The notes beneath the pieces are model-generated. The model had not been told where the DNA came from, made no database searches, and worked only from the letters and a program-made list of their open reading frames with translations. A stretch of 64,000 bases of DNA from JBGRQA01 sp041725895 (GTDB taxonomy: Bacteria; Bacteroidota; Bacteroidia; Bacteroidales; Marinifilaceae), in NCBI GenBank assembly GCA_041725895.1, contig JBGRQA010000003.1, positions 62,001 to 126,000 on the forward strand, given 5' to 3'. Within the stretch, counting starts at the first letter, position 1, and each line of letters begins with the position of its first letter. The translations under genes were made by a program, and so were the position numbers. Positions 6,891-14,281 of the stretch are shown here, one piece after another.

Positions 6891-8483
6891 TTATCTAATC
6901 TCTAGCTTGCCAAACTTAAAAGGCCAATCTTTACTTCCATTTGTTAGTAAATCTAAAAATTCAGCAAGAGTCATTATAGGTATTTCATCATAAATGTATT
7001 CTGTTATAGTCGGATAATAAGTCACAAAACAGTAAACTATTGAATTGCATTTATTCGGAATTACAATTTTGCTCTGCCATTCCACAGCTCTTTTTACAGA
7101 CTCAAAATTGCACTTAATCCAGTCGATTTTTTCCTGAAATTTTTGAAAGTAATTCTTTTTGTTGTTTACAAATTTCCCTAACTCACTACGAATCCCTTTT
7201 GAGTCAAAAACACAATCCAGCAATTTACACTCACAAACTACAACTGATTCTAATAAACTAGAGTAACCAATAAAATCTGCAGGTCCAATACCTTTATCTA
7301 AGGCTATTGTTGAGATATTTGAAATTTTTAATTTTCCACTAGGTTTGAATCCCCAAACACCTACTTCAGCTAGTTTGTCTTTAGTTAATGTTTCAAACCA
7401 TTCTCCAATTTTGGTATTTAAATTAGAGAACTTCTTATTAATTCCTGTATTGTTCCATTCTAATGGAATTCTGTTTTGAGGACTTAACACTAAATCTTCT
7501 GCTAATCCACCAATTCTTGCTCCTAGCATTTTAGGTGAAAAAAGTAAATATTTATTTCCGTTAAAACTTAATTCAATCAAGGGGCGTTTTCTTGCACGTT
7601 CTTGTTGGACATAGTTCCATATCTCTCTATTTTTTACTTCAAAATTCTGTTTTCTTAATGATATTCCACTAATTAAAACTTTCAATTTTTCGACCGGAAG
7701 ATCTATTTGATTAGAAATATTTAAAATATCATTTACCGAAAAACATGGTATTTTATTTGGTCTTTCAATTTCACCAATGTTAATTAACATGTCCAAAAAC
7801 AAATATTCAAATTCTAAATATTTTAACCCAAAACATTTTTCGAAACCAGTATTTTCGTCATCCTTAACTAGCTCTATTATTTCATCTTTTAATTCAACAT
7901 CCTTAAAGTATTTTGCTCTTAATGAAATATTTCTTTTTATGTCATTCTGAAATTCGGCAAACAATTTATTAAAATCATCAAATTCAGATTGTACAAGAAA
8001 TAGATTTGAATCACTCGGAAATAATTCGATATAATTTGATTTTGAGCCAATCATGTTAACATGATTTCCAGCTAATGCATATTCAATACATTTTTCAGCA
8101 TGAATCCATAACTTATGAAACAATTCATTTTCATGAAAATATAGAATCTCATCAAATTCGACATTTTTTTTCTCTACAAACAAGTCTAACAAATAGAATA
8201 TTGTTTCTTTGTGAAAAACAACATTTTGAATCTGTTCATGCTTAGTTTCTGAATTTTCAATAATCTCAATTTGATATAAAAGAAAGGAGATAATGTTTCT
8301 TGAATTTACGCCTCTTATAATATCGCAAATTTTACTATAATGAAGTTCGTAAATAAACCTTAGAACTTCTAAGATATGTTCCTTGTTCGAATATACGCCT
8401 TTGTCAAATTTCTTCTTTAATTCAGATTCGATAAATTGTCGTATTTCTATTCTATACTCTTTATCAGGTGTAAAAATATTCAT
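6891..8483 (-). CDS. PD-(D/E)XK nuclease-like protein, 530 aa
   Basis: The C-terminal third carries a plausible PD-(D/E)XK nuclease core: Glu361/Glu364 in a helix KIGEWFETLTKDKL, Asp403 in GPADFIGY, then Glu418-Cys-Lys420 in VVVCECKLLDC, followed by helices. This is the expected order E...D...ExK, with 14 residues between Asp and ExK. The N-terminal 330 residues are helical and Glu/Lys-rich, with no motif I recognise. It starts at ATG 8481-8483. The family includes restriction and repair nucleases. Position in an accessory island beside a SEC-C protein suggests defence or element maintenance, but that is inference. The gene is bounded by perfect 9-bp inverted repeats at 6874-6882 and 8502-8510. 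Confidence 0.65.
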   Translation of the reverse strand: MNIFTPDKEYRIEIRQFIESELKKKFDKGVYSNKEHILEVLRFIYELHYSKICDIIRGVNSRNIISFLLYQIEIIENSETKHEQIQNVVFHKETIFYLLDLFVEKKNVEFDEILYFHENELFHKLWIHAEKCIEYALAGNHVNMIGSKSNYIELFPSDSNLFLVQSEFDDFNKLFAEFQNDIKRNISLRAKYFKDVELKDEIIELVKDDENTGFEKCFGLKYLEFEYLFLDMLINIGEIERPNKIPCFSVNDILNISNQIDLPVEKLKVLISGISLRKQNFEVKNREIWNYVQQERARKRPLIELSFNGNKYLLFSPKMLGARIGGLAEDLVLSPQNRIPLEWNNTGINKKFSNLNTKIGEWFETLTKDKLAEVGVWGFKPSGKLKISNISTIALDKGIGPADFIGYSSLLESVVVCECKLLDCVFDSKGIRSELGKFVNNKKNYFQKFQEKIDWIKCNFESVKRAVEWQSKIVIPNKCNSIVYCFVTYYPTITEYIYDEIPIMTLAEFLDLLTNGSKDWPFKFGKLEIR

Positions 8484-8501
8484 TTTCGTCTACATATAAT
8501 G

Positions 8502-8579
8502 AACGCCAACTTGCTTACATCTGACACAATCCATCAAAGCACCTCCCTTTTGGGCATATCATCTTTCAATTTGTGTCAG
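8502..8579. repeat. attC-like site at the upstream end of the cassette-like array
   Basis: The inverted repeat CTGACACAA (8521-8529) and TTGTGTCAG (8571-8579) flanks 41 bases, and the cassette-end word aacgccaac is at 8502-8510. It marks the first unit of the minus-strand array; beyond it no further gene is seen for 1.8 kb. Confidence 0.5.
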
Positions 8580-9011
8580 TAGAAATCCTTTGTAATTCGT
8601 CTGATAAATGTAACAAAAATTTGCTTGGCCTGGCTAATCATAATGAATATAATTTCGCAAGTATTGTTTACTTCCAGAGAAATAATGTACTTACATTACA
8701 GGTTTTTGCTCCTATTGCTTTTAAAATCAAAACCTCCTAAAATCTCCTATCTACACTATAGGAGAATATTACATAACCGGTTGCTTTGGGAGCTTACGAA
8801 ACAAAATGATGCTGTTATCCCGAAGACGATGGCCGTATAGGAACTCTTGTACCTCCTTCCCTCTCCCAATTTGAGAATCGGCTTGGGTTCTACTGAGGTA
8901 TAGCCAGGCTTGTCCCGACCAGGCCCCAAAACTCAATAAACTTAATATTTCCCCTCCTACTTCCCCTCCCTTCAGTAAGCATCAAAGAAACGGAAGTATG
9001 TCGTTAACACT
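8580..9011. other. Intergenic, no gene seen
   Basis: Only short, composition-poor open frames are present, with no start signal or recognisable protein. A few T-rich and C-rich tracts occur. I see nothing functional. Confidence 0.4.
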
Positions 9012-9179
9012 TTCCGGCATGGCTTTGCTTCCTTCCGCCATGGCTTTGAAGTTTTCCGGCGTGGCTTTGTCCCTTTCCGACGTGGCTCTATAGTTTGCCA
9101 CCATGGCTTTGCCTCCTGCCAATGTACCTTTGACTTCGGCCAATCTGCCGTTGACCTTTTCCGGCACTCCGTTACCATT
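9012..9179. repeat. 21-bp tandem repeat (minisatellite), 8 degenerate units
   Basis: Eight 21-base units follow one another, for example TTCCGCCATGGCTTTGAAGT(T) and TTCCGGCGTGGCTTTGTCCC(T). Units are most alike at the low-coordinate end and diverge towards 9179. The minus strand can be read as a frame (9188-8982) of heptapeptides such as ENFKAMA and EGSKAMP, so the period keeps the frame, but I cannot show it is translated. A related 21-bp array is at 49491-49658. Confidence 0.85.
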
Positions 9180-9762
9180 TGTCGCCATCCTGTTTTAAAA
9201 TAGTTCCTCATATAGAATCAGCTTAGAAGGAAACAGCCGCCGGAAAACAGTAAAGCCATAAAGGAAAAACCCAAAGGTTCAGTGACGTAGAAGAAAGACG
9301 ACCGGAGAATCACCAGGACATAAATGACGATTTGCAAAGCAATAGTTACCAGAGGCAAAATTTAGGCGACTTAAAAAAGCTATTCCATATCAATAATAGT
9401 AGGTAACTTTCCTTTCAAAGTAATTCAGAATAATCTGCTTTCGTCCTTTAGCCGGACGGGCTTTTCTTTTGTCTTGAATACAAAAGAAACAACCGAGCGT
9501 AGCGAGTTCATGAACACCTTAATCTACAATTATTATAGTGAATCAAAATTCCAGACTACGGCACTCGGCGCCCCATCATCCCAATCAAGCGGGATTGCCA
9601 ATGCCGATGCGCTAGGATTAAATTTTATGCGATCCGGAACAAAGAATTATATGTGTAAATATTCTACGAACACACACAATTCATTTTTACCCACTACTAA
9701 CATGTTAACGAACTTGCGAGTAAATCATATAGAGCCGTTTTTTTATGCAAACAGTATTACAC
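9180..9762. other. Intergenic, no gene seen; small hairpin at 9463-9489
   Basis: The only structure I find is the perfect hairpin TTTCTTTTGT (9463-9472), 7-base loop, ACAAAAGAAA (9480-9489). A CGTCC/GGACG stem lies just before it. The open frame at 9474-9800 lacks protein-like composition and I do not call it. Confidence 0.4.
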
Positions 9763-9832
9763 CTCATTCTGAACCTGATTCAGAACCTGTTAAGTATTGA
9801 GGATGGGATCCTGAAACCAGTTCAGGAGGACA
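9763..9832 (-). repeat. Dispersed repeat of about 70 bp, copy 1
   Basis: The reverse complement of this segment aligns with 14170-14239 along its whole length. Both contain a small inverted repeat of the type CCTGAA...TTTCAGGATC followed by TTCTGAA...GTTCAGAATGA. The same style of element is common between genes in Bacteroidota genomes. This copy stands alone in a gene-free stretch and is more diverged. Confidence 0.75.
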
Positions 9833-10417
9833 GAAACCGGAACATTTCCGGATTCTGAACAGCTTCTTAATTCTATAAGCATTCTGTCACTCAATAAATA
9901 TATTCTACAATTTACTTTTTCCCTCCTATCAATCGCTACCAATAGAAGAAAATCGCTTCGTTCGTCAAATTTTATTGAAAAGTTGGGTCTTAACAAAAGA
10001 TATCCCTTGCATTTTGAAAAACGGAAGCACTTCCCCAGGTAATTTCGTACTTCGGGGTCTGATATTCCTGTAAGAGAGATAGTACACTGAAGAATTGCTC
10101 CTCCACAAAAAGCCTACGAATCAAACCGTAAGGATGCCGCATCTATTCCCCAATCGAATCTATCGTTTCAACATTCGTCAAAAGAGAAAGTTACAGGACA
10201 AACGCAAAACACTTTGGGGCGTATATTCATTTACAGATAATGTACAGAACTTGATCAAATTTATTTTGCCATTCGTATCGAATTGGTTAAATTAAATACA
10301 GTGCTCTGAGCCCCACCAACAGAGCACTGGGATACTGTCAAAAATCGAATCCAATTTTCAACCCTGGTTTAATTTTTTCGGAACAATAAAGTTACAACAC
10401 ATACAATTGCAGAGCTT
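9833..10417. other. Intergenic upstream of the carbamoyltransferase operon
   Basis: There is no convincing gene. A strong hairpin CAGTGCTCTG (10299-10308) and CAGAGCACTG (10320-10329) with an 11-base loop lies about 90 bases before the SxtJ-like gene. It may be a leader structure or the end of an unseen transcript; no T-run follows. I could not identify a confident promoter. Confidence 0.4.
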
Positions 10418-10825
10418 ATGATTGGGAACAGTAAAGGAAAATATTTCTCCGGTAAACTATCTGCCAAACAATGCAGCGATACGGGCATGGCCATGGTTCT
10501 CCTGCTCCTCCTTACCGGCTATTTCACCGGCACCCAGATCTTCTACATCCTGGGGATTCCAGTATTGGTTATCAACATGATTCTGCCCAGGCTATTCTAC
10601 CCAGTAGCCTACGTCTGGCTGGGTTTCGCCAACCTAATGGGCACGGTTATGTCCAAAATCATTCTAACCATCGTATTTGTGGTTCTTGTGATTCCGGTAG
10701 GTCTTGTTCGGCGGCTATTCAAAAAGGATTCATTGCTCCTGACCAAATTCAAAAAAAGCAGGAAATCGGTTATGATCACGCGGAATCATTGCTTTTCGGC
10801 CAGCGATATCGAAAAACCATACTAG
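10418..10825 (+). CDS. SxtJ-like membrane protein
   Basis: This 135-aa protein has two or three hydrophobic helices between residues 24 and 95 (MAMVLLLLLTGYFTGTQIFY, ILGIPVLVINMIL, IILTIVFVVLVIPVGLV) and a basic C-terminus. It resembles the small SxtJ-type membrane proteins that travel with NodU/CmcH carbamoyltransferases and DUF5989 peptides in polysaccharide and natural-product loci, and here it is followed by exactly those two genes. It starts at ATG 10418. The function is unproven; it may help place the carbamoyltransferase at the membrane. The overlapping frame at 10471 is a shadow. Confidence 0.7.
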   Translation: MIGNSKGKYFSGKLSAKQCSDTGMAMVLLLLLTGYFTGTQIFYILGIPVLVINMILPRLFYPVAYVWLGFANLMGTVMSKIILTIVFVVLVIPVGLVRRLFKKDSLLLTKFKKSRKSVMITRNHCFSASDIEKPY

Positions 10826-10874
10826 AACCAAATCATTCACTTACATCAATGACAACCAAAAAACAACCAAGGAT

Positions 10875-11024
10875 ATGGAATTTATTAAAGATTTGTGGGG
10901 ATTCTTAAGGGTTCGGAAAAAGTATTGGCTACTCCCAATCATCATCATCCTCCTGTTCTTTGGAGTAATAATCGTGATGACCAGCGGTTCGGCCCTGGCG
11001 CCATTCATCTATACCCTGTTCTAA
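10875..11024 (+). CDS. DUF5989 family small membrane protein, 49 aa
   Basis: This short gene starts MEFIKDLWGFLRVRKKYW, continues with one hydrophobic helix (LLPIIIILLFFGVIIVM) and ends TSGSALAPFIYTLF. That pattern (amphipathic basic start, one membrane helix, SALAPFIYTLF end) is the DUF5989 family, which occurs between SxtJ-like and carbamoyltransferase genes. It lies 49 bases after the SxtJ-like gene. It probably forms a membrane complex with its neighbours; the molecular role is unknown. Confidence 0.85.
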   Translation: MEFIKDLWGFLRVRKKYWLLPIIIILLFFGVIIVMTSGSALAPFIYTLF

Positions 11025-11141
11025 AAAATACTGTTCCTGCAGCCATGCATTCTCACCCGATGGAATTACTTCAAGCAAAGAGAGGATGAATTGATCGAAA
11101 CAGGAACCAAACAAAGGATTCATGCTTTAAATACGATACTT

Positions 11142-13001
11142 ATGCCAACAGCCCTACTAGGAATTTCAGCTTACTACCACGACAGTGCGGCAGCCATCCT
11201 TGTGGATGGAAGAATTGTTGCTGCGGCTCATGAGGAGAGATTTTCCAGGATCAAACACGATGCCTCCTTCCCTCTTCAGGCATGCCGTTATGTACTGGAG
11301 GAAGCCGGAGTCAACTATTCGGATTTGGATGCAGTTGTTTTCTACGACAAGCCCTACATTAAATTTGAACGCTTGCTGGAAACCTATCATGCCTTTGCTC
11401 CCAAAGGTTTGGTCAGCTTCCTTTCCGCCATTCCGGTATGGATCAAAGACAAATTGTTCATGAAGAAAATGCTGAAGGAGGAGCTCTCGAAACTGGGGTC
11501 CGGAAAAATCCCTCTGCTCTTTCCCGAACATCATCTTTCCCATGCGGCGAGTGCCTTCTATCCCTGTCCTTTTGAGGAGGCGGCCATCCTTACCATCGAT
11601 GGTGTAGGCGAATGGGCTACTACAACCATCGGACATGGCAAGGGAAAAGATATTTCGATTCTGAAAGAACTGCATTTTCCCCATTCCCTGGGATTGCTCT
11701 ACTCGGCCTTTACCTACTACACCGGGTTTCGGGTAAATAGCGGGGAATACAAATTGATGGGGCTGGCACCCTATGGCAACCCGAATGCGGAGCAAACCAA
11801 AGAGTTTAAGCGTAAAATCCTTACCGAATTGGCAGACATCCGGGAGGATGGGTCCGTGCTTTTAAATATGAATTACTTTAAGTATGCCACCGGGTTAAAA
11901 ATGACCCACGACAAAAAGTGGACAGATCTTTTTGGAATACCGCCGCGAAATGCCGAGTCGGAAATATCACAGGCCTACATGAATATGGCGCTGGCCATTC
12001 AGCAGGTCACGGAAGACATTATCCTGAAACTTGCGAAAACAGCCAAAGAACTGACCCAATGTAAGAACCTGGTAATGGCAGGGGGTGTGGCATTGAACTC
12101 CGTTGCCAACGGAAAACTATTGGCTGAAAAGATCTTTGAAGACATCTGGATTCAACCGGCCGCGGGCGATGCAGGTGGAGCCCTGGGGGCCGCCTATATT
12201 GGCTGGCATCTGTGGAAAGGGAAGAACCGGAGTCTGCCCCAACAACCGGACATGATGCAGGGAGCCTACCTGGGGCCCCATTTTAGTGATGACAGCATAC
12301 TGGGAGTCATCAAAAAATATGGTGCCCCCTGCCGATACTATCAAAACTTCGGCGAGCTATCCCGACTGGTAGCAAAACATATTTCGGAGGGAAAAGTGAT
12401 TGGATGGTTCCAGGGGAGAATGGAATACGGTCCAAGGGCATTGGGCAACCGAAGTATTCTGGGGGATGCAAGGAATCCTGAAATGCAGAAGAAAATGAAT
12501 CTTAAGATAAAGTATCGTGAAGGGTTCCGCCCCTTTGCGCCAACTGTGCTGGAAGAAGATATCCAGGAATACTTCGACATGGATAGGCCCTCCCCCTACA
12601 TGCTTTTCGTAATCCCGGTAAAGGAGAAACGACGCAACCAATTGCCCGAAGGCTACCAGGATCTTCATCTTTACGAACGATTGTATCACCTGCGCTCCGA
12701 TGTGCCGGCCATCACACACATTGACTATTCGGCACGGATCCAAAGCGTAAACGCAGAAACCAATCCCCGTTACTGGAGCCTGATCAACGAATTCAAAAAA
12801 CTAACCGGGTATGGTGTTATTGTGAACACCAGCTTTAATGTACGGGGTGAACCCATCGTTTGTACTCCCGATGATGCTTTTCGATGCTTTATGCGAACCG
12901 AAATGGATTATCTTGTAATTGGAAACTATCTATTCGACAAAACCCAACAGGAGCAATTAAAGAACGATACCAACTGGAAGGAGGAATTCAAGCCCGATTG
13001 A
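11142..13001 (+). CDS. Carbamoyltransferase, NodU/CmcH family
   Basis: This enzyme of about 619 aa transfers a carbamoyl group from carbamoyl phosphate, through a carbamoyl-adenylate, to a hydroxyl of a sugar or similar acceptor. The N-terminal YrdC/Kae1-like ASKHA domain begins LLGISAYYHDSAAAILVDG and has the metal-binding HHLSHAASAF motif and GVALNSVANGK. The C-terminal carbamoyltransferase domain shows EYGPRALGNRSILGDAR and FNVRGEPIV. The start at 11142 fits family alignments; the open frame extends 17 codons upstream without homologous sequence. Placement beside the exopolysaccharide operon suggests it O-carbamoylates a sugar of that polymer. Confidence 0.9.
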   Translation: MPTALLGISAYYHDSAAAILVDGRIVAAAHEERFSRIKHDASFPLQACRYVLEEAGVNYSDLDAVVFYDKPYIKFERLLETYHAFAPKGLVSFLSAIPVWIKDKLFMKKMLKEELSKLGSGKIPLLFPEHHLSHAASAFYPCPFEEAAILTIDGVGEWATTTIGHGKGKDISILKELHFPHSLGLLYSAFTYYTGFRVNSGEYKLMGLAPYGNPNAEQTKEFKRKILTELADIREDGSVLLNMNYFKYATGLKMTHDKKWTDLFGIPPRNAESEISQAYMNMALAIQQVTEDIILKLAKTAKELTQCKNLVMAGGVALNSVANGKLLAEKIFEDIWIQPAAGDAGGALGAAYIGWHLWKGKNRSLPQQPDMMQGAYLGPHFSDDSILGVIKKYGAPCRYYQNFGELSRLVAKHISEGKVIGWFQGRMEYGPRALGNRSILGDARNPEMQKKMNLKIKYREGFRPFAPTVLEEDIQEYFDMDRPSPYMLFVIPVKEKRRNQLPEGYQDLHLYERLYHLRSDVPAITHIDYSARIQSVNAETNPRYWSLINEFKKLTGYGVIVNTSFNVRGEPIVCTPDDAFRCFMRTEMDYLVIGNYLFDKTQQEQLKNDTNWKEEFKPD

Positions 13002-13060
13002 AAACGAAGATCAAGCAAACGGGGATTTGATCCCGTAAAACAAAGGGAATTCTAATACGG

Positions 13061-14119
13061 ATGGAAATGGAGGAAAGAAAACTATCTGCCAGTAAAAAAC
13101 TAGTTTTTACGATGATTACCCTGATCATCGGTGCAACCTTTGTTTTCGCAGCGGGAGAAATCCTGGTCCGCACTTTTAATCCCCAGGTGATTTGCGATCC
13201 GAGAACCAACTACTCCGCAAAATATGGTATGATGTGGCCTGCGGAGAAAACAATCAACAACGAACTCCCCGGCCACTGGAAATTTACCTATACCATCAAC
13301 CGCCACAACAACAGGGGGCCTGCCCATGCTATTTCCGACAGCTATACAAAAAAGAACATTGTAATATTGGGAGATTCCAACGCCTTTGGACAAGGAGTCA
13401 ACGATAAGGAGGAATTCGCCTCCATCATGGCCCAACAACTGGATAGGGAGTACAATGTTATCAACCTAAGCAACTCGGGCTGGGGCTTAACGCAGGAGAT
13501 CAGGAGGTTTTACGATTTTGGGATCCTCTACAAACCGAGGATCGTCGTACTCCAATTCTGCAGAAACGACCCCTCGGACAATTTTTTGTTTAAGGTAACT
13601 CAGATTGAGAATGGTCAATTCGTATTCAAGAATTCAACCAATGAAATCAACTGCCTGAAGAAACACCTTTCCAATTCGATTGTTCAAAAAAGCAGCCTGT
13701 ACAATCTTTTCCGTGCCTTTACCCGCCGCTACTTTTTCCACAAAACAATACTGGAGAATGTACAGAAAACGAATCAAGTTGATTTGGAACGAAACGAACT
13801 GCACATCAAGCAAAACTTTTACAACGATTTGTTGACACTTTTTGCCAAAGATCTGAAATCGAAAGGAACCCAATTAATTATGATTTCGGTAAACAATGAA
13901 TTGAATGAACACCCGCTGATCAAGAAAAAAGTAGCGGAATTGGATTCTCTTCAACTCCTCAACTACCAGGAAACAGAGAATTGGTTTACTCATAGTGCTG
14001 CCTACAGTTCGCCGGAAGGGCATCGCTGGGGCAAAAAGGCACATCGAATCATAGGGAACGAATTGGTCAACCTGATTGTAAACAATCAATATTCCAACTC
14101 TAGTTTCGGAAAGCAATAG
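13061..14119 (+). CDS. SGNH/GDSL-type hydrolase, membrane-anchored
   Basis: This 352-aa protein has one N-terminal membrane segment (residues 14-34) and a periplasmic SGNH hydrolase domain. Block I is VILGDSNAFGQG with the nucleophile Ser106. Block II is the Gly of NSGWGL, block III the Asn of CRNDPSD, and block V a late His in GHRWGKKAH. Such enzymes remove or transfer acyl groups on glycans. As the last gene of the plus-strand operon after the carbamoyltransferase, it probably modifies the same polysaccharide. Either of the first two Met codons could start it. Confidence 0.85.
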   Translation: MEMEERKLSASKKLVFTMITLIIGATFVFAAGEILVRTFNPQVICDPRTNYSAKYGMMWPAEKTINNELPGHWKFTYTINRHNNRGPAHAISDSYTKKNIVILGDSNAFGQGVNDKEEFASIMAQQLDREYNVINLSNSGWGLTQEIRRFYDFGILYKPRIVVLQFCRNDPSDNFLFKVTQIENGQFVFKNSTNEINCLKKHLSNSIVQKSSLYNLFRAFTRRYFFHKTILENVQKTNQVDLERNELHIKQNFYNDLLTLFAKDLKSKGTQLIMISVNNELNEHPLIKKKVAELDSLQLLNYQETENWFTHSAAYSSPEGHRWGKKAHRIIGNELVNLIVNNQYSNSSFGKQ

Positions 14120-14134
14120 GATAGGTACAAAAAA

Positions 14135-14265
14135 GAGGGTGTCCAAGAATGATAAAAATCTCGAATACATGTCATCCTGAATTTATTTCAGGATCTCATT
14201 ACTAATAGTTAACAGATTCTGAAACTAGTTCAGAATGACAGGAAGTTTCATTCTTGGACACCCTC
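14135..14265. repeat. Large inverted repeat between convergent operons, enclosing dispersed repeat copy 2
   Basis: Perfect 18-bp arms GAGGGTGTCCAAGAATGA (14135-14152) and its complement (14248-14265) close a 131-bp element. Inside, 14170-14239 is the second copy of the 70-bp repeat found inverted at 9763-9832, with two smaller hairpins. It fills the gap between the stop codons of the plus-strand hydrolase and the minus-strand autokinase, so it could serve as a two-way terminator. It also looks like a miniature inserted element. Confidence 0.8.
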
Positions 14266-14281
14266 CATTTTCTTAAGGAAA

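Noticed and set aside
8625..8840. 71-aa plus-strand ORF
   Set aside because: Composition is unlike a protein, there is no start signal, and it lies in a decayed gap.
9474..9800. 108-aa plus-strand ORF
   Set aside because: It starts inside a hairpin and runs into the dispersed repeat; the sequence has no domain character.
10471..10908. 145-aa plus-strand ORF
   Set aside because: Frame shadow of the SxtJ-like gene; His/Pro-rich translation typical of an out-of-frame membrane gene.
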